NCBI RefSeq assembly: GCF_005796225.1
Contig: NZ_VAHO01000010.1
Span: 1 to 64,000, forward strand
Length of the DNA stretch: 64,000 bases
DNA from: Pseudarthrobacter sp. NamE5
GTDB lineage: Bacteria; Actinomycetota; Actinomycetes; Actinomycetales; Micrococcaceae
Direction: 5' to 3'
Shown here: positions 41,212 through 50,540 of the stretch, in pieces
Position numbering within the stretch: position 1 is the first letter of the stretch
Layout: each line of letters starts with the position of its first letter
The notes under the pieces: model-generated
Database searches by the model: none
What the model saw: only the letters and a program-made list of their open reading frames with translations
Told to the model about the DNA's origin: nothing
Position numbers and translations under genes: made by a program

Positions 41212-42135
41212 GTGGGCGGTGTGCTGATCGGGCTGGCGGTGATCGGCGTCGTCATTGCCGTGGGATACATCGCCGCACGGTGCGGACTGGGCGGGGAGCC
41301 GACGGTTTCCGCGCTGACCCGCACCGCGTTCTTCATCACCAACCCGGTGCTGCTGTTCACGGTGGTGCTGGAGTCAGACCTCAGCGTGGTGTTTTCCGCC
41401 TACGTGCCGCTTGCCCTGATCACAGCGGCCGCCACCGCCTTGCTGTATGTGCTGGCCAGCAGGCTGTGGTTCCGGCGACCCCTGGCTGAAACCGCCATCG
41501 GGGCCATGGCCAGCTCCTACGTCAATGCCAACAACATCGGCATCCCCATCACGCTCTACGCCCTGGGCGATGCGACCCCGGTGGCCCCGGTGCTGCTGGT
41601 CCAGCTCCTGCTGTTCGCCCCGCTGGTCCTCACCCTGCTGGACCTGTCCGGGACCAGGAAGTTTTCCCCCCGGCTGTTGGTCACGCAGCCGTTCCGGAAC
41701 CCCATGATCATCGCCTCCCTGCTGGGCGTGATCCTCGCAGCGTTCAACGTGGAACTTCCGGATCCGGTGATGGCGCCGCTGACACTCCTGGGCGGAGCCG
41801 CCGTCCCGGTGGTGCTGCTGGCCTTCGGTATGTCCCTGCATGGAACGCGGATGCTGCAAAGCGGCGGGCATACCGCTGAAATTCTTACCGCCACCGCACT
41901 CAAGTCAGCGGTGATGCCGGCAGTGGCGTTCGTTGTCGGTCGCTTTCTCTTCAACCTGGACCAGCACATGCTCCTGGGGGTGGTGCTCATGGCAGCCCTT
42001 CCGTCGGCCCAGAACGTATTTCTGTTCGCCGGCAAGTACGGGCGGGGTGTTGCGGTGGCCCGGGAAACCATCTTGCTGTCGACCGCGGCGGCTGCCCCGG
42101 CGCTGATCCTGATCGTCTGGCTGTTGGCGGGCTGA
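41212..42135 (+). CDS. AEC (auxin efflux carrier) family transporter
   Basis: 307 residues, ten helices. The central crossover motif SSYVNANNIGIPITLYALGD and C-terminal LKSAVMPAVAFVVGRFLF and ALPSAQNVFLFAGKYG are family signatures. It likely exports organic acids or related anions. The start GTG 41212 has SD GGAAGGAAG; the open frame extends to 41107 but that part overlaps the promoter. Confidence 0.88.
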   Translation: MGGVLIGLAVIGVVIAVGYIAARCGLGGEPTVSALTRTAFFITNPVLLFTVVLESDLSVVFSAYVPLALITAAATALLYVLASRLWFRRPLAETAIGAMASSYVNANNIGIPITLYALGDATPVAPVLLVQLLLFAPLVLTLLDLSGTRKFSPRLLVTQPFRNPMIIASLLGVILAAFNVELPDPVMAPLTLLGGAAVPVVLLAFGMSLHGTRMLQSGGHTAEILTATALKSAVMPAVAFVVGRFLFNLDQHMLLGVVLMAALPSAQNVFLFAGKYGRGVAVARETILLSTAAAAPALILIVWLLAG

Positions 42136-42202
42136 GCTCTTCTGGCGGGCTGTGCCGCGCCGGTCTACCGCCGGGGGCCGTGGCCGGGCAAGAATGGGCA
42201 GC

Positions 42203-43279
42203 ATGGAACTTCCCGTGATGCCCCCCGTCCCGCCCATGCTCGCCAAGGCCGTCAGCGGCATCCCGGAAGGCGACCTCAGTTATGAGCCGAAGTGGGACGG
42301 GTTCCGGTCCATCATCTTCCGTGACGGCGACGAGGTCGAGATCGGCAGCCGCAATGAAAAGCCGATGACCCGCTACTTTCCTGAGCTCGTCGAGGCGCTG
42401 AAGGAAAACCTGCCGCCCCGGTGCGTGGTGGACGGTGAAATCATCCTGGTCGGGTCTTCCGGGGACCGGCTGGATTTTGACGCCCTTCAGCAGCGCATCC
42501 ACCCCGCCGCGAGCCGGGTGAAGCTGCTGGCTGCCCAAACGCCGGCCAGCTTTGTGGCCTTCGACCTGCTCGCCCTGGGCGACGACGACTACACGGGCAG
42601 GCCTTTTACCGAGCGGCGTGCTGCCTTGGAGAAGGCGCTCGCGGCCAGCAAGGCCCCGGTGCATCTCACCGCCGCCACCACGGACAAGGACACGGCCGAA
42701 CAGTGGTTCCAGCAGTTCGAGGGCGCGGGCCTGGACGGCATTGTGGCCAAGCGCCTGGAGGGCAGGTACGAGCCGGACAAGCGGGTGATGTTTAAGACCA
42801 AGCACGAGCGGACGGCCGACTGCGTGGTGGCCGGCTACCGGCTGCACAAGAGCGGGCCGGATGCCATAGGTTCGCTGCTGCTGGGCCTCTACAAGGACGA
42901 CGGCGGCCTGGCCAGCGTGGGCGTGATCGGCGCCTTCCCCATGAAGCGGCGGAAGGAACTGTTCCAACAGCTCCAGCAGCTGGTCACAGATTTCGACGAC
43001 CACCCGTGGGCCTGGGCCAAGCAGGAGGAAGGCGAACGGACCCCGCGCAATGCCGAGGGCAGCCGCTGGAGCGCCGGCAAGGATCTGTCCTTCGTGCCGC
43101 TGCACCCGGAACTCGTGGTGGAGGTCCGCTACGACCATATGGAAGGCGACCGGTTCCGGCATACCGCCCAGTTCAACCGCTGGCGGCCGGACCGGGACCC
43201 TGAGTCATGCACCTACGCCCAGCTGGAGGAACCGGTCAACTTCGACCTGGCGTCAGTGCTGGAGACCGGCCGGCCGTAG
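42203..43279 (+). CDS. ATP-dependent DNA ligase, LigC-like
   Basis: 358 residues. Motif I is YEPKWDGFRS (adenylated Lys K30), then NEKPMTRYFPELVEAL, VDGEIIL, FVAFDLLALGDDDY, EGLD-like AGLDGIVAKRLEGRYEPDKR and the motif V lysine FKTKHERTADCVV; an OB domain follows. Length and sequence fit the stand-alone LigC type involved in non-essential repair. Start ATG 42203, with ATG 42194 also possible. Confidence 0.9.
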   Translation: MELPVMPPVPPMLAKAVSGIPEGDLSYEPKWDGFRSIIFRDGDEVEIGSRNEKPMTRYFPELVEALKENLPPRCVVDGEIILVGSSGDRLDFDALQQRIHPAASRVKLLAAQTPASFVAFDLLALGDDDYTGRPFTERRAALEKALAASKAPVHLTAATTDKDTAEQWFQQFEGAGLDGIVAKRLEGRYEPDKRVMFKTKHERTADCVVAGYRLHKSGPDAIGSLLLGLYKDDGGLASVGVIGAFPMKRRKELFQQLQQLVTDFDDHPWAWAKQEEGERTPRNAEGSRWSAGKDLSFVPLHPELVVEVRYDHMEGDRFRHTAQFNRWRPDRDPESCTYAQLEEPVNFDLASVLETGRP

Positions 43280-43308
43280 CGGGCGGTGCTGCCGGGGGGG
43301 GCGGGCTC

Positions 43309-44928
43309 CTAAGGCTTGGCTGCCTCCAGCACCGTCCACAGCCCGTCTGCGCGGCAGGGGATGGAAGCCGACACCAGCGCCTGGCTGTGCTCGTGCTGCG
43401 GTGCCGCGAAGAAGTCTTTGGTCTCTGCCACCTCCACCACCTGCCCTTCGAGCAGGACGGCCACCCTGTCGCACATGTACCTGACCACGTCCATGTCATG
43501 GGAGATGACGATCAGGGACAGGTTGCGTTCGCGCTGCAGCCGCAGCAGCAGGTTCAGGATGGTGCGCTGCGTGAGGGCATCCAGTGCCGAGGTTGCTTCG
43601 TCGCAGATCAGGACCTGGGGTTCCAGCAGCAGGGCGCGGGCAATCGTCGCCCGCTGCAGCTGGCCGCCGGAGCATTGGCCGGGCCTTTTATCCAGCAGTG
43701 ACGGGTCCAGCTCCACCTCCTGCATCGCTGCCGCGATCCTTGCGGCACGCTCCCCAGGCGAAAGTTCCCGGTGCGGGAGCAGCGGCGCCTGCAGGCTGGT
43801 GCGGAGTGTCATCCTCGGGTCGAAGGCGCTGTGCGGTTCCTGGAACACCAGCTGCACGGCGGTGGCTTCACGCGGCCCGGCGGCATCGAGCTGCCGGGCA
43901 ATGGAACCGGTGCTTGCAGCTTCCAAGCCAACAATGGCCTTGGCGAGGGTGCTCTTGCCGGAGCCGGACTGGCCGAGCACCCCCAGGATTTCACCCCGCC
44001 GCAGGGCCAGTGAAACGTCGTGTAGTGCAGCATGCCCCAGTTTCCGCCGCGGGCCGAAATGCTTGCCCACACGGTCCAGCACCAGGATGTCGCGTTCCCT
44101 GGAAGGGGGACGGCGGCGGGACTCCGGTGCCAGGCGTGCGGCAGCCAGCAGCTGGCGGCTGTAGTCCGTCTTTGGCCGGGTGAGCAGCTCACCCACCGGG
44201 GCCGCCTCCACGATGGAACCCGAGTTCATCACCAGCACCCGGTCCGCGTAGGCCGCGACGGAGGCAATGTTGTGGGTGATGTAGAGGATGCCCAGCCCGC
44301 GTTCCTTGCGTTCCCTGTCCAGCAGTTGCAGGATCTGGCGTTCCAGCACCTTGTCCAGTGCCGACGTCGGTTCATCAGCCAGCAGCATCCCGGGCTGCCC
44401 GGCCAGCGCCACGGCCGTCATGGCGCGCTGGGCCATGCCGCCGGACAGCTGGTGCGGGTAGGCGCGGATTCCCTTGCCCGGATCGGCGAAGCCCACCTCC
44501 TCAAGGAGCTCCAGGGCCTTGGTGCGCGCCTTGCCGCCCCGCAGGCCCGCGTGGAGGCGCAGGGGCTCCTTCAGGTGCTGTTCGATGGTCCGGTTCGGAT
44601 TGAACATCCGCTTGGGCTGCTGGAACAGCATCCCCAGCCTGCCGCCGCGGATGGAGTTGAGCTGGTGCTCGGGGGCCTGGACCAGGTCTAGGCCGTTCAA
44701 GGTTATGGAGCCGCCAGTAATGTCCAGGCCGGGCGGCAGCAGGCGAAGGCAGGACATTGCGGTCAGCGTCTTGCCGGAGCCGGAACTGCCCACCAGCGCA
44801 ACGAACTCCCCCGGGTCGACGGACAGGGAGACGCCGGAGAGCAGGCGCTTCCCGGGAGCCCCACCACCTGCACTTGCCTGCCGCACCTCCAGCCCTTCCA
44901 AAACCAGGCGCGTTCCCACTGGGCTCAC
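43309..44928 (-). CDS. ABC importer ATPase with two fused nucleotide-binding domains
   Basis: 539 residues, Dpp/OppD and F type halves in one chain. NBD1 has Walker A GSSGSGKT, Q-loop, LSGGM signature and Walker B MLLADEPTSALD; NBD2 has GQSGSGKST, CSGGQLQR and VLICDEATSALD. Both sites look intact. It powers the neighbouring permeases. GTG 44928 overlaps the permease stop (GTGA). Final gene of the operon. Confidence 0.92.
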   Translation of the reverse strand: MSPVGTRLVLEGLEVRQASAGGGAPGKRLLSGVSLSVDPGEFVALVGSSGSGKTLTAMSCLRLLPPGLDITGGSITLNGLDLVQAPEHQLNSIRGGRLGMLFQQPKRMFNPNRTIEQHLKEPLRLHAGLRGGKARTKALELLEEVGFADPGKGIRAYPHQLSGGMAQRAMTAVALAGQPGMLLADEPTSALDKVLERQILQLLDRERKERGLGILYITHNIASVAAYADRVLVMNSGSIVEAAPVGELLTRPKTDYSRQLLAAARLAPESRRRPPSRERDILVLDRVGKHFGPRRKLGHAALHDVSLALRRGEILGVLGQSGSGKSTLAKAIVGLEAASTGSIARQLDAAGPREATAVQLVFQEPHSAFDPRMTLRTSLQAPLLPHRELSPGERAARIAAAMQEVELDPSLLDKRPGQCSGGQLQRATIARALLLEPQVLICDEATSALDALTQRTILNLLLRLQRERNLSLIVISHDMDVVRYMCDRVAVLLEGQVVEVAETKDFFAAPQHEHSQALVSASIPCRADGLWTVLEAAKP

Positions 44929-45755
44929 TTGTCCGCCGCCTGGGGCATCAGAAGCGGCGCCGCCGCAATGTGGGCTGCGCGCTGGCCGATCAGGGTGACG
45001 CAGAGGGCCACGGTGAAAATCACCAGGCCGGGGGCGAGGATCCCCATGGGCGCGCGGTCCGCAAAGGGCTGTGCCGCCGCCAGCATGGAGCCCCAGTCGG
45101 ACTGCGGCGGCTGGACGCCGAGGCCCAGGTACGAGAGGGCCCCCACGCTGATGAGCAGGTGCCCGAAGCGCAGCGTTGCCTGGCCGAGGATGGGCGCGGC
45201 GAGGTGGGGCAGGACGTGCCGGAACACAATGAATGACGGCGGGCAGCCTACCACCCGCGCAGCGTCCACGAAGCCCCGGGCGGAGACGTCATAGGCCAGG
45301 GTCCGGGCCAGCCGGGCGAAAGGCGTCCAGCCGGTGACCACGAGGGCGAGCAGCAGCGGACCGAAGCCGGTGCCAAGCGCCGCAACGATAAACAGGGCAA
45401 CCACCATTTCCGGCAACGCAAGCAGGACGTCGTTGCTGCGGGTCAGGAATTCGTCCACCCACCCGCGCCGCCTGGCGCTGAGGATGCCGATGGCCACGCC
45501 CAGAAGGCAGGTCAGGAGGGTGGCCAGCGCGGCTACGGACATGGAAAACCGGCCGCCTTCGAGGATCCGGCTCAGGGTGTCCCTGCCCAGGTTGTCCGTG
45601 CCCAGCCAGTGCGCGGCCGAGGGCGGAGCCAACCGTTCGGCCAGGTTCTGCTCGGCCGGCGGATAAGGCGAGATCCATGGGGCCAGCAGCACGGCCAGCA
45701 CTATCAGGGCAAGGACAGCAGCGGCCAGGGTGGTCACTGTGAAGCGGTTACGCAA
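44925..45755 (-). CDS. ABC permease, DppC-like
   Basis: 276 residues, six helices. The N-terminal helix is followed by PPAEQNLAERLAPPSAAHWLGTDNLGRDTLSRI, the DppC signature. The coupling EAA-like loop is ARGFVDAARVVGCPPSFIVFRHVLPHL. It pairs with the DppB-like permease, whose gene overlaps it by eight bases. Confidence 0.92.
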   Translation of the reverse strand: MRNRFTVTTLAAAVLALIVLAVLLAPWISPYPPAEQNLAERLAPPSAAHWLGTDNLGRDTLSRILEGGRFSMSVAALATLLTCLLGVAIGILSARRRGWVDEFLTRSNDVLLALPEMVVALFIVAALGTGFGPLLLALVVTGWTPFARLARTLAYDVSARGFVDAARVVGCPPSFIVFRHVLPHLAAPILGQATLRFGHLLISVGALSYLGLGVQPPQSDWGSMLAAAQPFADRAPMGILAPGLVIFTVALCVTLIGQRAAHIAAAPLLMPQAADK

Positions 45756-46689
45756 GGGTTCCTCCTACTGTCCTGCTGAGGAACCGGTGGACGAAGTCGG
45801 CAAGCGTGGTCACGCCGACGGCGAGTGCCACCACAACCACCACCCCGCCCTGGGCCAGCGGAATATCGCTGTTGACGACGGCGTCGAACAGGAGCCTGCC
45901 CATGCCGGGAACGGCGAAGATTACTTCCACGATGACCGATCCGCCCAGCAGCCCCGCGAACCACACGGCAAACAGGGTGGACAGCGGCACCAGACCGTTC
46001 GGTACCACGTGCCGGAGGATGGCCTGGCCCTGGCTGAGCCCCCTGGCCCGCGCGGCCGGGACGTGCTCGGCGGCGGCCGCGTCAATGATCCCCGCCCGCA
46101 CAGCTGACGTGAAGAAGCTGATGGGCCGCAGGGCCAGGGTCAGGGCCGGCAGCACAGCGGAGGAGAGGTCATTCCAGCCCGCCGTTGGCAGGATGGAGAG
46201 CTTCAGTGCGAAAACCAGCACCAGCACTGGTGCCACCCAGTATTCCGGCATGGCAATCAGGGCCTGGGTTATGGCTGTGATGGCTTTGTCGGCTGTGCTG
46301 CCGGGCCGCAGCCCCGAGATGATTCCGAGGGGGAGCGAGAGTGCCGCCGCCAGTCCCAGGGACATGAGGACCAGGCTGAGCGTGACCGAAAGGGCCGGCA
46401 GCACCTGCTCCGCCACCGGGGTGCGACTGACGAAGGACAGGCCCATGTCGCCGCTGAAAAAGTCCGCGAGCCACCGAAAGTACTGCACCGCCAGTGGATC
46501 GTCCAAACCCAGGCTTTCGCTGAGGCCCTGCACTGCTGAATCGTCGATGGCGTCACCCGCCACCCGGGAGCGGATAATCTTCCGGACGGGGTCGCCGGGC
46601 GTGAAGTATGGGATCAGGAAGACCGCAAAGGAGGACACCAAAACGGCGGCCACCAGGGTGGCCGTCCGTTTGGTGATGAACTGCAGCAT
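45748..46689 (-). CDS. ABC permease, DppB-like
   Basis: 313 residues: N-terminal TATLVAAVLVSSFAVFLIPYFTPGDPV, the DppB signature, and the EAA loop EHVPAARARGLSQGQAILRHVVPNGLVPL. Forms the translocation pore with the DppC-like subunit. Starts at ATG 46689, 24 bp after the solute-binding protein stop. Confidence 0.92.
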   Translation of the reverse strand: MLQFITKRTATLVAAVLVSSFAVFLIPYFTPGDPVRKIIRSRVAGDAIDDSAVQGLSESLGLDDPLAVQYFRWLADFFSGDMGLSFVSRTPVAEQVLPALSVTLSLVLMSLGLAAALSLPLGIISGLRPGSTADKAITAITQALIAMPEYWVAPVLVLVFALKLSILPTAGWNDLSSAVLPALTLALRPISFFTSAVRAGIIDAAAAEHVPAARARGLSQGQAILRHVVPNGLVPLSTLFAVWFAGLLGGSVIVEVIFAVPGMGRLLFDAVVNSDIPLAQGGVVVVVALAVGVTTLADFVHRFLSRTVGGTLA

Positions 46690-46713
46690 ATGCGGCTGGT
46701 TTTGCGGCGCGGA

Positions 46714-48270
46714 CTAGGAGGCGGCCTTGGCCGTCTTCGCGGTCAGGACGTAGCGGGACAGCGGGTCCTGGACATAGCCGAGGACGTTCGTGCGGGTGGC
46801 ATCCGTGGCCTGTTCGTTCACCAGCCAGGCGTTGACCGCCTGGTCCTGCAGGATCTGGCCTGCCGCGGCGTACAGCTTGTAGCGCTCGCCGGTGTCCAGG
46901 GTCTTGGCCGCTTCGGCGATGATCCGGTCGTATTCGGGGTCGCAGAAGTGGCTCAGGTTGTAGGTGCCCTTGCAGGTGTAGTCGGCGGTGAGGAACCCGA
47001 TGGGGTCGGCGATGTCGATCAGCCGGTTGCGCTGGCTGAGCAGCATGTCGTAGTTTCCGGCCAGGACGTCAGGCTCCGCGGAGGCGTATTCCTTGGACGT
47101 GATGGTGACGGGAATGCCGATGGTCTTCAGGTTTTCCTGCACGACGGCCGCAACGTCCGCGAACTCCGCGCGCTCCACGATGGCGATGATCTCCAGCGGG
47201 CGGTCCGCGGTGTAGCCGGCGCCGGCCAGCAGCTTGCGGGCTTCCTCGAGGTCCTGCACCTGCTGGTCCTGCTTGTCCCCCGCCCAGGGCTCGGACGGCG
47301 CGAACGGCCCGGTTGCCGGCAGGGCTGCGCCTTCGTAGACGCTGGCAGCCAGGGCATCGAGGTCCAGCGCCTCGCGGATGGCCTTGCGGATGTCAACGTT
47401 GTCCAGCGGGGCGCGCCCGTTGTTCATGTACATGGTGGCAGTGCGGGGCGAATCGGCACCCAGCACGCTGACGCCGTCGGCAGCTTTGAGTGCCGCGAGG
47501 CTGGCAACCGGGATGGACAGCGAAATGTCTGCTTCGCCGGTCTGCACCTGGGCGGCCCGGGTGGCGCCGTTGGTGATGAAGCGGATTTCTGCCCCCGCAA
47601 GCTGGACCTCTCCACCCCAGTAGTTCTCGTTGCGGTCCAGGGTCAGGGACTGCTTTGCCTTCTCCGAGACGGGAGTGAAGGGCCCGGTGCAGTGCCCGAA
47701 CGGGTCCAGGCCTTCAGGCTTGTAGGCGGCCGGCGCCAGGATGCCGGTGTTGACGCTGGCCAGGCGGTACGGGACCAGCGGGTTTTCCGCCGGAGTGCTG
47801 ACGCGGACGGTCTGGGCGTCCACGGCGGTGATGCTGCTGATCATGGTGCGGTTAAAGGCCCGGGCGGGGACCTTGGCGTCCAGGACGTGGTTCAGGGCTG
47901 ACACGACTGACTCTGCAGTGAGGTCTTTGCCGTCCTGGAATTTGACGCCTTGGCGGATACTGAAGTCCCAGTCCAGGGGCGAGGTCTGCTTCCACTCGGT
48001 GGCGAGTGAGGGCAGGACCTTGCCTTCGGCCTGGTTGAAGGTGGTCAGCGTCTCCAGGCACCCGGACAGGGAAAGGATGTAGGCGGCATCGGACTCGACG
48101 GCCCAGTTTGCCACCGGCGCCCGGAAGTTATCCACTACGATCCGCTGGCTGGTGTCGGCCACGGCGGTGGGCTGCACGGCCTGGGTCTGGGTGCCGCTGA
48201 AGCCGCAGCCGGCCAGGGTAAGGGTGGCCAGTGCTGCCACAAGGACGCGGGGCCGGAGGAACGAGCGCAC
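46714..48270 (-). CDS. family 5 extracellular solute-binding lipoprotein
   Basis: 518 residues. A lipobox LTLAGC (Cys about 22) anchors it. The SBP_bac_5 body includes VLPSLATEWKQTSPLDWDFSIRQGVKFQDGKDLTAESVV and NVDIRKAIREALDLDALA. Such proteins bind peptides, nickel complexes or siderophore-like chelates. A DtxR/IdeR-like box sits 58 bp upstream, so an iron-chelate substrate is plausible. It heads the four-gene importer operon. Confidence 0.9.
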   Translation of the reverse strand: MRSFLRPRVLVAALATLTLAGCGFSGTQTQAVQPTAVADTSQRIVVDNFRAPVANWAVESDAAYILSLSGCLETLTTFNQAEGKVLPSLATEWKQTSPLDWDFSIRQGVKFQDGKDLTAESVVSALNHVLDAKVPARAFNRTMISSITAVDAQTVRVSTPAENPLVPYRLASVNTGILAPAAYKPEGLDPFGHCTGPFTPVSEKAKQSLTLDRNENYWGGEVQLAGAEIRFITNGATRAAQVQTGEADISLSIPVASLAALKAADGVSVLGADSPRTATMYMNNGRAPLDNVDIRKAIREALDLDALAASVYEGAALPATGPFAPSEPWAGDKQDQQVQDLEEARKLLAGAGYTADRPLEIIAIVERAEFADVAAVVQENLKTIGIPVTITSKEYASAEPDVLAGNYDMLLSQRNRLIDIADPIGFLTADYTCKGTYNLSHFCDPEYDRIIAEAAKTLDTGERYKLYAAAGQILQDQAVNAWLVNEQATDATRTNVLGYVQDPLSRYVLTAKTAKAAS

Positions 48271-48327
48271 AAAAAACCACCTTGCAGGGCTGCCTCGGGG
48301 AAGGCAGGAATAAAAGAAGGGAACAAC

Positions 48328-48346
48328 TTAGGATAGCCTTCCCTTG
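48328..48346 (-). promoter_or_regulatory. DtxR/IdeR-like iron box
   Basis: TTAGGATAGCCTTCCCTTG matches the actinobacterial consensus TTAGGTTAGSCTAACCTAA at 14 of 19 positions, including an intact left half. It lies upstream of the solute-binding protein gene on the minus strand, so iron would repress the operon. Confidence 0.65.
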
Positions 48347-48528
48347 CTGCAAACCGTGAATCGATGAAGCGCCTGCTCGGGCCCGGAAGCGCGGTCCATG
48401 GTGCCCCGGCCAGACCGGGACGCCTGCCGCCGGTGCGCACGCCCAGGGCTACCTGCGCAGGGACAGCCTCTGCGGATCCAGCCGGAACTTCGTTGCGCAG
48501 CGCGGTACAAGGCGGTCAGACTGTGGCC

Positions 48529-48843
48529 ATGGCCACGGAAGACGACGTCCGCAGGATCGCACTCGCACTGCCCGGCGTCACCGAACGGCCCAGCTGGGGC
48601 CAGCCCGCCTGGTTCGCCAAAACATTGATTGCCCGGATCTGGGAACCAGGCGTCCTCACCGTCAAAACCCAGGAGCGGGAGGCACTGGCGGGAATTGAAC
48701 CGGCTACCTACTTCTGGACCCCGCACCACGAACGTTCTCCCCAACTGGTGCTGGTCCGGCTGGACCGGATCGACGAAAAGCTGCTGGCGGAACTGCTGGA
48801 GGATTCCTACCTGATCGCCGGCGGGCGAACGGGCAAGCCATAG
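48529..48843 (+). CDS. MmcQ/YjbR family protein
   Basis: 104 residues: EDDVRRIALALPGVTERPSWGQPAWFAKTLIARIW at the start, then TYFWTPHHERSPQLVLVRLDRIDEKLLAELLEDSYLI, the CyaY-like fold of MmcQ/YjbR proteins, sometimes described as DNA-binding. The start is ATG 48529; the frame open from 48364 carries an unlikely N-terminus. The 207 bp after it (48844-49050) shows no gene. Confidence 0.82.
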   Translation: MATEDDVRRIALALPGVTERPSWGQPAWFAKTLIARIWEPGVLTVKTQEREALAGIEPATYFWTPHHERSPQLVLVRLDRIDEKLLAELLEDSYLIAGGRTGKP

Positions 48844-49050
48844 CCCCGGAGGTGCTGGGAGCCTTCGTCGGTGAGACCCCAAGATTACCGTTCTGCATCC
48901 AAGCACGCCGCCCTACTCCCACAGCAACGGTGTGGGCCATAGACTCTAGCCAATTACGTGCAGCAGTGACGCTCCGCGGCTCCTGATCCAACGGATCCAG
49001 GCCCTGCCGGGGCGGCGCTGCCGCACCCGTGCTGCGAGGGGAGTCGGCGG

Positions 49051-50220
49051 GTGGAACTGGGCATTCCGCGGGAACGCCGTGAGGGTGAACGGCGGGTCGC
49101 CGCCACCCCGGAAACGGTGAAGCAACTGGTGGCCCTTGGCGTAGAGGTGCTCCTGGAGGCAGGCGCCGGTGCTGCTGCCGGACATCCGGACTCCGTCTAC
49201 CGCCAGGCCGGAGCAAACATCGTTGAGGAACTGGACCTGGCGCAACTGGATGTCCTCGCCCACGTCCGGCCCCTCGACCCGGACACCGCCGCCTCCCTGA
49301 AAAGGGGCGCCGTCTCGGCAGGCCTGGCGTCGCCGTCGTCCGAACTGCCAACCGTGCAGGCGCTCGCCGATGCCGGCGTCACCGCCTTCGCCCTTGAACT
49401 GGTGCCCCGCATCTCCCGGGCGCAGTCCATGGACGCCCTCAGCTCCCAGGCACTGGTGGCCGGCTACCGCTGCGTCCTCGAAGCGGCCATCCGCCTGCCC
49501 CGGTTCTTCCCGCTGTACATGACTGCCGCGGGGACGGTGCCGCCCGCGCGGGTCCTGGTGCTGGGCGCGGGCGTGGCGGGCCTGCAGGCCATCGGCACCG
49601 CTAAACGGCTGGGTGCGCGCGTCTTCGCCAACGACATCCGTCCCGCCTCCGCTGACGAGGTGGCCTCCATGGGCGGCACCTTTATCCGGCTGGACCTCGA
49701 AACAGCGGAAGCGGCCGGCGGCTATGCCCGCCAGCTCAGCTCCGACGCCGGCACCCGCCAGCGCCAGCTGCTCGCACCGCACGTGGCCCAGGCGGACGTT
49801 TTGATTACGACGGCGGCTGTCCCCGGCAGGCGCGCCCCGCTCCTGGTCACCACGGAGATGGTGCAGGGCATGCGGCCCGGGTCTGTGGTGGTGGATCTCG
49901 CCGCAGAGTCCGGCGGCAACGTGGAGGCAGTGGTTCCCGGCCGGGACATTCCCGTGCCCACCGCGGATGGCTCCGGTTTGGTCACCCTCGTAGGCCTGAA
50001 GGACGCCCCCTCCGCCATGGCGTCCGACGCTTCCCGTCTGTATGCCAAGAATGTCGCCAACCTGTTGGCCCTGATGATCCGGGACGGCGCCCTGGCACCT
50101 GATTTCGATGACGAAGTCCTCGCGGGCGCGTGCCTGACACATGACGGGACGGTACGGCACCAGCCGACGGCGGAGCTGCTGGCCGAGCGGGCCGGCAGCC
50201 GGCGGGAAGGAGTGCTCTGA
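49051..50220 (+). CDS. pntAA: NAD(P) transhydrogenase alpha-1 subunit
   Basis: 389 residues. The start IGIPRE-type LGIPRERREGERRVAATPETVKQL is followed by the NAD-binding VLVLGAGVAGLQAIGTAKRLGARVFANDIR and AVVPGRDIPV. It is the cytosolic NAD(H)-binding domain I of the proton-translocating enzyme that makes NADPH. GTG 49051 has GAGGGGAG upstream. It overlaps the next gene by one base at 50220. Confidence 0.93.
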   Translation: MELGIPRERREGERRVAATPETVKQLVALGVEVLLEAGAGAAAGHPDSVYRQAGANIVEELDLAQLDVLAHVRPLDPDTAASLKRGAVSAGLASPSSELPTVQALADAGVTAFALELVPRISRAQSMDALSSQALVAGYRCVLEAAIRLPRFFPLYMTAAGTVPPARVLVLGAGVAGLQAIGTAKRLGARVFANDIRPASADEVASMGGTFIRLDLETAEAAGGYARQLSSDAGTRQRQLLAPHVAQADVLITTAAVPGRRAPLLVTTEMVQGMRPGSVVVDLAAESGGNVEAVVPGRDIPVPTADGSGLVTLVGLKDAPSAMASDASRLYAKNVANLLALMIRDGALAPDFDDEVLAGACLTHDGTVRHQPTAELLAERAGSRREGVL

Positions 50221-50540
50221 TGGACGGGATGAGCCTGCTGACCATCACGGTCCTGGCGGTATTTGTCGGCTTCGAGGTGGTGTCCAAGGTCTCCAGCACC
50301 CTGCACACGCCGCTGATGTCCGGCGCGAACGCCATTCACGGGATCATCCTGGTGGGGGCCATAATTGTGGCCGGCCAGGCAGGAGACCCGTGGGTGCTCG
50401 CGGTGGCCCTCCTCGCCGTCGTCCTCGCCACCGCAAACCTGGTGGGCGGCTTCGTGGTGACGGACCGGATGCTGCACATGTTCCACGCCCGGAAAGAGGT
50501 AGGGCGCAACCCATCCGCCGGGGAGGTGGAAGGGAAATGA
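50220..50540 (+). CDS. pntAB: NAD(P) transhydrogenase alpha-2 (membrane) subunit
   Basis: 106 residues and three helices: MSLLTITVLAVFVGFEVVSKVSSTLHTPLMSGANAIHGIILVGAIIV is the family signature, and ATANLVGGFVVTDRMLHMF follows. It provides part of the proton channel. The three-gene split (alpha-1, alpha-2, beta) is common in actinobacteria. TGATG coupling to the upstream gene, ATGA coupling to the next. Confidence 0.94.
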   Translation: MDGMSLLTITVLAVFVGFEVVSKVSSTLHTPLMSGANAIHGIILVGAIIVAGQAGDPWVLAVALLAVVLATANLVGGFVVTDRMLHMFHARKEVGRNPSAGEVEGK

